DNA of 10,986 nucleotides from Planctomycetaceae bacterium (GTDB lineage Bacteria > Planctomycetota > Planctomycetia > Pirellulales > Pirellulaceae): contig JAHEAM010000062.1 in assembly GCA_024642765.1 (NCBI GenBank), positions 1-10,986 of the forward strand, read 5' to 3'. This document shows positions 1 to 6,432 of this stretch, one piece after another. Each line of letters starts with the position of its first letter. Positions within the stretch are counted from its first letter, which is position 1. The position numbers and the translations under genes were made by a program. The notes beneath the pieces are model-generated. The model ran no database searches. It was not told where the DNA came from and saw only the letters and a program-made list of their open reading frames with translations.

Positions 1-11
1 TACTCTTTCAA

Positions 12-1316
12 ATGAAAAATGCTGTTGCCGTAATCCTGGGTGGTGGTCGTGGTACGCGTCTATTTCCACTCACGTCAATTCGCTCAAAACCAGCGGTGCC
101 GCTCGGTGGCATGTATCGTTTGATCGATATTCCGATTTCAAATTGTATCAACAGTGGCATCAATCAGATTTTCGTTTTGACGCAGTTCATGAGCGTGAGC
201 CTGCATCAGCATATTCGACGCTCGTACAACTTTGATCATTTTTCGGCTGGCTTCGTTGAGATTTTGGCAGCTCAGGAAACGATGGCCGAAGGCTCTGATT
301 GGTATCAAGGCACTGCCGATGCAGTTCGTAAGAACTTGGAGCATATCGATCAACGTGATGTCGATTACGTCATCATCCTATCCGGCGATCAACTCTATTC
401 GATGGATTTCGGCCAGATGCTGGACGAACACATCAACAGTCATGCCGACGTGACGATTGCCTGCATGCCGGTTTCCGAGGCGGATGCCAAGTCGTTTGGC
501 GTCATGCGTTTAGACGCCGACGGGTGTGTGAAAGGGTTCTTGGAGAAACCGCAAACTGCACAGGAAATGAACCTTGTTCGCACGGATATTGAGTTGATGA
601 AGGCGCGCGGATTCGACGACCCGAATCGCAATGTCATGGCCAGCATGGGCATCTACATTTTCAATAAATCGGTTTTGCATAAAGTTTTGACCAAAACTGA
701 CTATCGCGATTTCGGGAAGGAAGTTTTTCCAGCTGCTATTCGAACCCACCGTGTTCAATCGTATTGGTTCAGCGACTATTGGGAAGACATTGGAACAATT
801 CGCTCGTTCTACGAAGCTAACTTGAGTCTCGCAAAAGCTAATCCGCCGTTCGATTTGGTAAATACCGATCAGACAGTATTTACCCGCGCGCGATTCTTGC
901 CACCGACTCGCGTTGGTGAATCGGATATCCGAAATAGCTTGATCACAAACGGTTGTCAAATCGGCAACAACGTGACGATCGAAAACAGCATTATAGGCTT
1001 GCGCTCTCAAATCGCAGACGGAGCAATCATCAAGAATTCGATCTTGATGGGCGCTGACTATTTCGAATCGCCAGCCGAACAGAAAGCTCGAGCATCTGCG
1101 GGCCTTCCTTTTTTTGGAATCGGTGCCAATGCGCGAATCGAAGGCGCAATTGTTGACAAGAATTGTTACATCGGCGAAGGCGTTTGCATTGTCAACGAAA
1201 GGAATATCATGGACACGTCTCTGGATAGTCCGCAATTTGTAATTCGCGACGGTATTCCAATAATCGTCAAAGGCGCCGAATTGCCCAAAGGCTGGCGGCT
1301 CATGGACGCGTGTTAG
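12..1316 (+). CDS. glgC: Glucose-1-phosphate adenylyltransferase (ADP-glucose pyrophosphorylase), cyanobacterial/plant-like subtype
   Basis: Makes ADP-glucose and pyrophosphate from glucose-1-phosphate and ATP, the committed cytosolic step of bacterial glycogen synthesis. The protein is 434 aa, a normal family length. Seen: the nucleotidyltransferase signature GGGRGTRLFPLT at residues 10-21; KPAVPLGGMYRLIDIPISNC from K26; the metal-site SGDQLY with D126; FLEKP at 176-180, whose K179 matches the glucose-1-phosphate lysine of the family; and a C-terminal left-handed beta-helix part with repeated isoleucine/glycine turns. The wording (GFVEILAAQ, WYQGTADAVR, AIVDKNCYIG, GIPIIVK) is closer to cyanobacterial and plant enzymes than to E. 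coli GlgC. K383 and K420 sit where those enzymes carry their two 3-phosphoglycerate lysines, so 3-PGA activation is inferred. The ATG at 12 starts the conserved N-terminus; no Shine-Dalgarno is visible in the 11 bases before it. Transcription converges on tdh, with 47 bp between the stops. Confidence 0.95.
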   Translation: MKNAVAVILGGGRGTRLFPLTSIRSKPAVPLGGMYRLIDIPISNCINSGINQIFVLTQFMSVSLHQHIRRSYNFDHFSAGFVEILAAQETMAEGSDWYQGTADAVRKNLEHIDQRDVDYVIILSGDQLYSMDFGQMLDEHINSHADVTIACMPVSEADAKSFGVMRLDADGCVKGFLEKPQTAQEMNLVRTDIELMKARGFDDPNRNVMASMGIYIFNKSVLHKVLTKTDYRDFGKEVFPAAIRTHRVQSYWFSDYWEDIGTIRSFYEANLSLAKANPPFDLVNTDQTVFTRARFLPPTRVGESDIRNSLITNGCQIGNNVTIENSIIGLRSQIADGAIIKNSILMGADYFESPAEQKARASAGLPFFGIGANARIEGAIVDKNCYIGEGVCIVNERNIMDTSLDSPQFVIRDGIPIIVKGAELPKGWRLMDAC

Positions 1317-1363
1317 GCACTTTTTTGGGCTTGCCAGCTTACGAGAATTGGATGTCTGGCGGT

Positions 1364-2443
1364 CTAATTGGGAATCCGCATCACGACCTTAATCGCTTCG
1401 CCTGTTTGCATCATTTTGAAGCCTTTTTCAAAGTCTTCCATTTCAATGACATGGGTGATAATTGGGTCTAGATTCAGGCGGCCCGACAAGACAAAACGTT
1501 CCATCTGGTACCATGTTTCGAACATGCGGCGGCCGTTAATGCCGTGAACTGTTGCGCCTTTAAATATCACTGCGTTTGAAAGATCAATCGTAATATCGTC
1601 AGGCGGAATACCCAAAAGAGCAACATGTCCGCCCGGTTGCAAGGCTGCGAATCCATCGCGAATCGCTTGAGGATGGCCGCTCATTTCAAGCATCACTTGG
1701 GGGCCGCGCCCACCAGTCATTTTTTTCGCGTCAGCCACCCATGGCTCGCGCGCGTTCAAAACGTCATCTGCTCCCAATTCGCGTGCCAGAGCTAGGCGTT
1801 TCGGATCAACGTCGGTAACCAAGATTTGCGAGGCTCCCGCAGCCTTGGCAACCGTGACAGCCATCAGGCCAATAATTCCGACGCCCGTTATCAACACCGA
1901 TTTTCCGCTTACGCCGGCTGTCATGACGGTGTGGACAGCGTTGCCAAGCGGGTCGAAAACAGCTGCTACTTCGTCGCGGATTTTTTCGTTCACCGGCCAA
2001 ACATTTTCCTCAGGAACTTTGTGGAAGGTCGCGAAACACCCATCGCAATCGATTCCAAAAATCTGAACTTGATCGCAAATATGTGCGTTGCCTGTCCGGC
2101 AAGCCTCACAGACGCCGCAACCTATGTGCCCCTCCGCACTGACTCGGTCACCAACAGAAACTCGCGAAACTGCCTGGCCTAATTTCACTACTCGTCCGCA
2201 GAACTCGTGGCCAGTTGTAATGCCAATCTTGATTCGATTCTGGCTCCATTTGTCCCACTCAAAAATATGCCGATCCGTCCCGCAAATTCCCGCATGAGTG
2301 ACCTTTATCAGGACGTCGCGCGGCCCAACAATCGGCAATTCGACCTCATTGCAAAAGGTCAGGCCGGGTTCTGAGCGAACTTTCTTTAATGCCGGCATCG
2401 TCTTTGGAAGACTGTTTTTTGGAGCCACTTTGGTTTGCGACAT
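1364..2443 (-). CDS. tdh: L-threonine 3-dehydrogenase (zinc-dependent, MDR family)
   Basis: Oxidises L-threonine to 2-amino-3-ketobutyrate with NAD+, the first step of threonine breakdown to glycine and acetyl-CoA. The 359-aa protein has the medium-chain dehydrogenase layout: catalytic zinc residues C54 (ICGTD) and H79-E80 (GHE); four structural-zinc cysteines C109, C112, C115 and C123 after the Tdh-like GHIGCG; Rossmann glycines in GVGIIG (187-192) with D211 following; and hallmark stretches FDPLGNAVHT (163-172) and MFETWY (307-312). These separate it from sorbitol or alcohol dehydrogenases. Known Tdh proteins are about 341 aa. The second ATG at 2398 gives 344 aa and aligns with the E. coli start, so the first 15 residues may not be made; neither start has a strong ribosome binding site. 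The usual partner kbl is not in the window. The gene diverges from an XRE-cupin regulator across a palindromic operator, which probably controls it. Confidence 0.9.
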   Translation of the reverse strand: MSQTKVAPKNSLPKTMPALKKVRSEPGLTFCNEVELPIVGPRDVLIKVTHAGICGTDRHIFEWDKWSQNRIKIGITTGHEFCGRVVKLGQAVSRVSVGDRVSAEGHIGCGVCEACRTGNAHICDQVQIFGIDCDGCFATFHKVPEENVWPVNEKIRDEVAAVFDPLGNAVHTVMTAGVSGKSVLITGVGIIGLMAVTVAKAAGASQILVTDVDPKRLALARELGADDVLNAREPWVADAKKMTGGRGPQVMLEMSGHPQAIRDGFAALQPGGHVALLGIPPDDITIDLSNAVIFKGATVHGINGRRMFETWYQMERFVLSGRLNLDPIITHVIEMEDFEKGFKMMQTGEAIKVVMRIPN

Positions 2444-2448
2444 GAGTA

Positions 2449-2502
2449 TTAGATCTCTTTTGTAAATAACGAACTGAATTTCGCCTGATTCGTTTTCTTC
2501 AT
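2449..2502 (-). CDS. Possible 17-codon leader ORF upstream of tdh
   Basis: An ATG at 2502 opens a short frame, MKKTNQAKFSSLFTKEI, closed by TAA at 2449, five bases before the tdh ATG and in a different frame from tdh. It contains two threonine codons, and its last codons overlap the purine-rich AAAGAGAT that could serve tdh translation. Translation of such an ORF could couple to tdh. It has no good Shine-Dalgarno of its own, and a 17-codon frame can easily arise by chance. Function unknown. Confidence 0.15.
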   Translation of the reverse strand: MKKTNQAKFSSLFTKEI

Positions 2503-2542
2503 CTAGGATTCGAACAGGGCATGTGGTTCAGGCTGTTTTGTT

Positions 2543-2551
2543 TGGTATAAT
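2543..2551 (+). promoter_or_regulatory. Extended -10 promoter for the XRE-cupin regulator gene
   Basis: TGG followed by a consensus TATAAT forms an extended -10 element (TGnTATAAT). No good -35 hexamer lies at 17-18 bp, which is normal for extended -10 promoters. Transcription would start near 2558 and give a leader of about 60 bases before the ATG at 2617. The -10 runs into the left arm of the palindrome at 2547-2568, so a protein bound there would block this promoter. Confidence 0.5.
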
Positions 2552-2568
2552 GGAATCGATTCCATTAT
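2547..2568. promoter_or_regulatory. Perfect 22-bp palindrome, probable operator of the divergent tdh / XRE-cupin pair
   Basis: ATAATGGAATC is followed directly by its exact reverse complement GATTCCATTAT, with the centre between 2557 and 2558. It lies in the divergent region, overlaps the rightward TATAAT, and its right arm also forms a GATAAT that could act as a -10 on the minus strand for tdh. A dimeric helix-turn-helix protein encoded 49 bp away is the obvious candidate ligand. This is inference; no binding is shown. A weaker inverted repeat, GAAAC-N7-GTTTC at 2589-2605, lies between it and the regulator ATG. Confidence 0.65.
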
Positions 2569-2616
2569 CTTAGACGTCATGATAAATCGAAACCATTAAC
2601 GTTTCAAGCGCAGATC

Positions 2617-3222
2617 ATGCCAAGAAAACATACGAAACCCCCGCATTCTAACAATTCGATTGAACCACTGCATCAACATGTCAGTGCGAAGATACGCGAG
2701 TTACGGCAAAGTTGGGGCTGGACACTTGAGCAACTTGCTACAGCGAGCGGTGTCAGCCGTTCGATGTTGAGTCAAGTCGAACGGGGAGAGGCCAACCCTA
2801 CATTGGCTGTAACATTTCGTATTGCGCAAGCGTTCGATCTTTCATTGAGCGATCTGGTCGAAGGTGCGTTTCGAGCACCTAAAATCGATGTAGTACGTGG
2901 GGACGATCCAAATTCTATTTTTCGCGAAGATCACATTGGGCGAATTCGCACCTTAAGTCCACTGAACCTCGAAAAGGACGTTGAGTTTTACGAAGTCAAT
3001 CTTGCTCCTCAACAGACGCTCGAGAGCGCTCCACATTTCGTCGGCACTCGCGAATTTTTGACACTTGTCAAAGGAACTGTCACTTTAAAAAGCGGTGACG
3101 AGGAGACGACGCTCAAACGTGGTGACTCGGCTCAATACCCAGCCGACGTTCCACACTCGATCAGCAACTCAAGTAAGCAACCGGCGATATTTTTCCTCGT
3201 CGATATTTACGCAAGTCAATAA
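2617..3222 (+). CDS. XRE-family transcriptional regulator with C-terminal cupin sensor domain
   Basis: A 201-aa predicted DNA-binding regulator. An XRE/HTH_3 domain spans about residues 22-82: KIRELRQSWGWTLEQLA, then the recognition stretch GVSRSMLSQVERGEANPT, then the DLSLSDL end typical of these domains. A Cupin_2 beta-barrel follows at about 124-198. Cupin motif 1 is degenerate (H140, E146, G153) and motif 2 has G169, P175, H180 and N184, so a metal or small-ligand site is plausible. This is the HTH-cupin architecture of regulators such as PuuR and SutR, in which the cupin is thought to sense a metabolite. The divergent neighbour tdh suggests, but does not prove, a ligand linked to threonine or glycine. 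The ATG at 2617 lacks a Shine-Dalgarno; the basic N-terminal 20 residues look disordered. Autoregulation through the palindrome at 2547-2568 is likely. The gene ends 25 bp from the oppositely oriented ftsK stop, with no obvious terminator between them. Confidence 0.85.
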   Translation: MPRKHTKPPHSNNSIEPLHQHVSAKIRELRQSWGWTLEQLATASGVSRSMLSQVERGEANPTLAVTFRIAQAFDLSLSDLVEGAFRAPKIDVVRGDDPNSIFREDHIGRIRTLSPLNLEKDVEFYEVNLAPQQTLESAPHFVGTREFLTLVKGTVTLKSGDEETTLKRGDSAQYPADVPHSISNSSKQPAIFFLVDIYASQ

Positions 3223-3247
3223 TAGAATCGTCGATATCTTCGTAGGT

Positions 3248-6028
3248 TTAGTCGTCGTAATCTTCGTATTCTAGTTCGTCAGCGTCATACGATTCGTTGT
3301 CTTCGATGCCGTCGTCGCCTGTGTCTTCGAATTCGTCTTCTTCCTCGTCCTCTTCCTCTGTAAAATCTGATACAGATTTTTTTGCCCGCATCTTGGAGGC
3401 AGCCATGCCGGTAGTCCGTGTTGGCGAGCTGGTTTTTATTGCGGGACGAATAGGCGGCATTGATTCAATTTCGTCTTCGTCGCCACTACCCTTGCGGCTT
3501 TCCCATTCGGCCATGGTCATGATCACATCGCGAGCACTTGAACCGTTGTATTCGCCCACGATTCCGTCTTCCGCCATGAAATCAATCAGGCGTGACGCAC
3601 GACCATAACCAATCCGCATGGCACGTTGCAACAGTGAGCAAGAACCACGTCCCTCGCGGATAACCACTTCGATTGCTTCTTCATATCGATCGTCACGATC
3701 AGGAATGGGAGCGCCACCCTCACCGCTCGAGTCGTCCTTTTGAACTTTGATGTGCAAGAGTTCTTGTACGAAATTCTGTTCGGTTGTACTTACGGCTTCG
3801 GTGACGGATTCGATTTCTTCGTCGCTCAAATACGTGCCTTGGCCACGCAATAAATTGCTGGTGCCTGGCCACAGAAAGAGCATATCGCCGTTCCCCAAGA
3901 GTTTATCTGCGCCCATCGCGTCCAGAACCACGCGGCTGTCTGTCTTGCTTGCTACTTGGAACGCGATTCGGGCTGGCAAGTTCGATTTGATCAAACCGGT
4001 GATGACGTCGACCGTCGGTTTTTGCGTTGCGAGAATCAGGTGGATGCCGACGGCACGACTTTTCTGCGCAAGACGAATGATGTGTTGCTCGACGTCTTTG
4101 CCTGACGTCATCATCAAGTCCGCCATCTCGTCCGCTACGATGACAATGAACGGCAGGTGCGTCGGGATGCTCTGTCGTTCTTCGTCGTTTTCGGGTTGCA
4201 GACGTTCCATGATTTCGTCGCGGCCCAGTTGGTTGTAGCTCGTCACGTGACGGACGCCAGCTCGCGCGAGCAGAGAATATCGTTCTTCCATTTTGTCAAC
4301 GGCCCAGGCCAGAATTGCTTCGGCCTTTTTCATGTCGGTGACAACCGGGTGCATCAAATGGGGTAGGCGTGCGTATCCGCTTAGTTCGACCATTTTCGGG
4401 TCGATCATCAACATTCGAACTTCGTCGGGCCGTCGAGTCATTAGCATCGAAGTGATAATCGCGTTCAAGCACACGCTTTTACCAGTGCCTGTTCGACCGG
4501 CGATCAGCAAGTGAGGCAGCGAAGCAAGATCCACGACCATAGGGGCACCCACAGCGTCCTTCCCAAGGAACAAGGGGATTTTCATCTTGCGAGTTTTTTC
4601 TTCGCTCTGTTCGATCACCTCGCGGAGACGCACAAGCTCGCGTGCTTCGTTCGGAACCTCGACACCGACGGTATTCTTGCCGGGGATCGGTGCAACGATA
4701 CGTACGCTCGGCACTCGAAGAGCGATGGCCAAGTCATCCGCAAGCGCCGTGATCTTCTGCAATCGCAAGCCGGCCTCAAGTTGAATCTCGTACTGAGAAA
4801 TCACAGGGCCTGTTTCGATTTCAACAACACGAACGTTGTAACCGAACTCCTTGCAAGTTTTTTCGAGGATCTCGGCCTTCTGCAAGGCTTCTTGCTTTTG
4901 ATCGTCAAATGAAACTGTCGTTCCGTTTTTCAATAGGTTGATGTCAGGTAACGCGTAATCCGTACCGCTTTCGGCATCTGCCGCCTGGTTGAGCGCGGCC
5001 ATAACGACCTCGCGTTCTGATTTTGGTTTCGCGGGAATACGATCGGTGTGGAGCGTGAAATGTGGTTTCGCATGAACGGAACCATCGTCAACAACATCGG
5101 ATTCGGCCGACTGGTCTTCGGCAGCCAGGTCATCGTGTTCGTCTTCGAATTCGTCTCCTTCTTCAGCCGTATTTTCTTCCACCGACGCGCGTTTTTTGAT
5201 TGGAATCGTCGCGGGTTCGTCTTCAGAAGCAGGTTGTGACGCCGTCTTTGCTGGAGCTGCTGAACCGCGAATTCCGTAGCTGATTTCTGCTGCCGCACCA
5301 TCGCTGCCTTTGACCCGAATTGTGCGTGGCAAATCGCTACCCGAAGTGAAATCCGGTGTGGCTTCGGCGTCGGATGCTAATTTGGGGGCGCCGTTGAACC
5401 ACTTGAGAAATCCATAGAGCAGTCCGAATGGCATCAATCGCGAGGCTGCAACCACCGCTGGCGAGAACATCATTCTACCTGCGCGGAAGACTAGGTATTC
5501 GGTCCACATCATCATTCCAATCAATGTCATGCAAACGGCAATCAACAATCCGCCGAATGTTGCAACATGTTGACTTAGCCAATGGTGGCAGAGCGCTCCC
5601 ATGTAGCCGCCTGAGCCGAGTGGAGAAGAAATCACTGAATTCGGGATTAAGAAGGTCGCCAACGTTGTGAGGCCAAGTAAACTCAGGCCCCAACCGAGTG
5701 TCTTTAGCCACGGTTGTTGGAACTTTTGGGTTCGAAACAATGATATTTGTAGTGTGACTAGGCCCACGATCAAATAATAGGCACCAATCCCTAGCGCATG
5801 AAACAGCAGATCCGCTGACCAAGCTCCCAGTTTTCCACAAGCATTCGTAACGGCTGTGTGGCCTGGGTATACCAATTGGTCGGGCTGGTAAAGAGCAAGC
5901 AACCAACTGGGAAACAACGCGCTATTGTCAGCAGCGTCATAGGTGGCTAGCGCAATGATCAGAAAAACCACGGCCGCCAATAGCACGACAACGAAGATAT
6001 CGGTGGGGACTTTGCGGTTGGTGGACAT
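3248..6028 (-). CDS. ftsK: FtsK/SpoIIIE-family DNA translocase with an acidic C-terminal tail
   Basis: Membrane-anchored hexameric ATPase that pumps chromosomal DNA at division and guides dimer resolution. From the ATG at 6028 the protein is 926 aa. The frame stays open to 6181, but the added 51 residues show no domain, so 6028, just before the first membrane segment, is preferred. Seen: at least four hydrophobic segments (about 11-29, 71-98, 110-128, 153-175, perhaps 188-211); a linker with an acidic run near 280-315; the alpha/beta motor with Walker A GRTGTGKS (511-518) and Walker B ending at D633-E634; and a winged-helix gamma domain at about 780-837. Two oddities: 89 residues follow gamma, ending in 39 residues of which 25 are Asp or Glu; and the gamma positions matching E. 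coli N1296, R1300 and E1303 are G809, R813 and D816. Planctomycetes divide without canonical FtsZ yet keep FtsK. No clear ribosome binding site is seen. Confidence 0.95.
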   Translation of the reverse strand: MSTNRKVPTDIFVVVLLAAVVFLIIALATYDAADNSALFPSWLLALYQPDQLVYPGHTAVTNACGKLGAWSADLLFHALGIGAYYLIVGLVTLQISLFRTQKFQQPWLKTLGWGLSLLGLTTLATFLIPNSVISSPLGSGGYMGALCHHWLSQHVATFGGLLIAVCMTLIGMMMWTEYLVFRAGRMMFSPAVVAASRLMPFGLLYGFLKWFNGAPKLASDAEATPDFTSGSDLPRTIRVKGSDGAAAEISYGIRGSAAPAKTASQPASEDEPATIPIKKRASVEENTAEEGDEFEDEHDDLAAEDQSAESDVVDDGSVHAKPHFTLHTDRIPAKPKSEREVVMAALNQAADAESGTDYALPDINLLKNGTTVSFDDQKQEALQKAEILEKTCKEFGYNVRVVEIETGPVISQYEIQLEAGLRLQKITALADDLAIALRVPSVRIVAPIPGKNTVGVEVPNEARELVRLREVIEQSEEKTRKMKIPLFLGKDAVGAPMVVDLASLPHLLIAGRTGTGKSVCLNAIITSMLMTRRPDEVRMLMIDPKMVELSGYARLPHLMHPVVTDMKKAEAILAWAVDKMEERYSLLARAGVRHVTSYNQLGRDEIMERLQPENDEERQSIPTHLPFIVIVADEMADLMMTSGKDVEQHIIRLAQKSRAVGIHLILATQKPTVDVITGLIKSNLPARIAFQVASKTDSRVVLDAMGADKLLGNGDMLFLWPGTSNLLRGQGTYLSDEEIESVTEAVSTTEQNFVQELLHIKVQKDDSSGEGGAPIPDRDDRYEEAIEVVIREGRGSCSLLQRAMRIGYGRASRLIDFMAEDGIVGEYNGSSARDVIMTMAEWESRKGSGDEDEIESMPPIRPAIKTSSPTRTTGMAASKMRAKKSVSDFTEEEDEEEDEFEDTGDDGIEDNESYDADELEYEDYDD

Positions 6029-6270
6029 GGAACGAACCCGGCTTTTCTCAAGCGAGTGAATAAAAATTGCGTTTCCAAATCGCCATTTCACGCCACTGAC
6101 AGCCATGTTGTGAGCGTGATTTCGCAGGAGCGAAATACGACATTGAATAACGCACGATTGCTCGGCCGTAAACGAACGCATCCATGCCAGCGTTGCAGAA
6201 CAGAGCCTCTTCGTTTCTTCGGCATCGCTGCCAATAGAATGAAGGGACGTCTAGAAGGGTTGAATAATCG

Positions 6271-6287
6271 AGCTATTCGAAATAGCT
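6271..6287. repeat. Inverted repeat in the aspS-ftsK gap
   Basis: AGCTATT and AATAGCT are perfectly complementary around a 3-base loop. It is AT-rich and lacks a following T-run, so it does not qualify as an intrinsic terminator. It could be an operator or an RNA hairpin in the ftsK leader, or chance. Confidence 0.35.
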
Positions 6288-6386
6288 TTAGACGCAAAAT
6301 CGATAGGATCGATATTTTATGAGCGCCAGCGTCTCGGCAGTCTGACTTCCGTAAGGTTTCCGGTCCAATAGTATCTCAAGTTCCAT

Positions 6387-6404
6387 CTTCGTGCTCTTCG
6401 TGCT
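6387..6404. repeat. Tandem 9-mer CTTCGTGCT x2
   Basis: Two exact adjacent copies of CTTCGTGCT, which read AGCACGAAG on the minus strand, lie 29-46 bp downstream of the aspS stop. From memory only, CACGAAGA-type short tandem runs recur between genes in planctomycete and verrucomicrobial genomes. A genome-wide count would be needed to call it a family member. Confidence 0.4.
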
Positions 6405-6432
6405 GACTGTCTCCAATCAGCGTAGGTAAAAA

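Larger units (their letters stand above)
6029..6432. other. 404-bp non-coding gap between aspS and ftsK
   Basis: No gene is supported here. The open frames on either strand have no recognisable domain; the longest, 6056-6322 on the plus strand, is rich in Arg and Asn and has no ribosome binding site. The gap should hold the end of the aspS transcript and the ftsK promoter. Visible structures are a short inverted repeat GCTGA/TCAGC (6402-6421) just after the aspS stop, without a T-run; a tandem 9-mer CTTCGTGCT (6387-6404); a hairpin AGCTATT-CGA-AATAGCT (6271-6287); and two ATCGAT sites (6300-6312). A minus-strand TAAAAT at 6319-6314 could be a -10, but no -35 matches it. Confidence 0.5.

Noticed and set aside
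510..1235. 241-aa open frame antisense to glgC
   Set aside because: It lies wholly inside the well-supported glgC on the opposite strand, has no recognisable domain, and is rich in Cys and Arg as expected for a shadow frame.
1317..1363. Bidirectional terminator between glgC and tdh (GCCAG 1333-1337 with CTGGC 1356-1360)
   Set aside because: The stem is only 5 bp with an 18-base loop, and the T-run lies on the wrong side for either gene.
2495..2570. Possible minus-strand tRNA, suggested by GTTCGAATCC around 2507-2516
   Set aside because: The flanking bases do not form a T-stem (CCCTG against CCTAG), and no acceptor, anticodon or D-arm pairing is found upstream.
3197..3237. 10-bp direct repeat TCGTCGATAT at 3197-3206 and 3228-3237
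   Set aside because: It is short, partly inside coding sequence, with no flanking structure; most likely chance.
6029..6181. 51-residue N-terminal extension of FtsK
   Set aside because: The sequence has no family similarity; the ATG at 6028 places the first membrane segment close to the N-terminus as in other FtsK proteins.
6056..6322. 88-aa plus-strand frame in the aspS-ftsK gap
   Set aside because: No domain, Arg/Asn-rich composition, no ribosome binding site, and it overlaps the ftsK start region.
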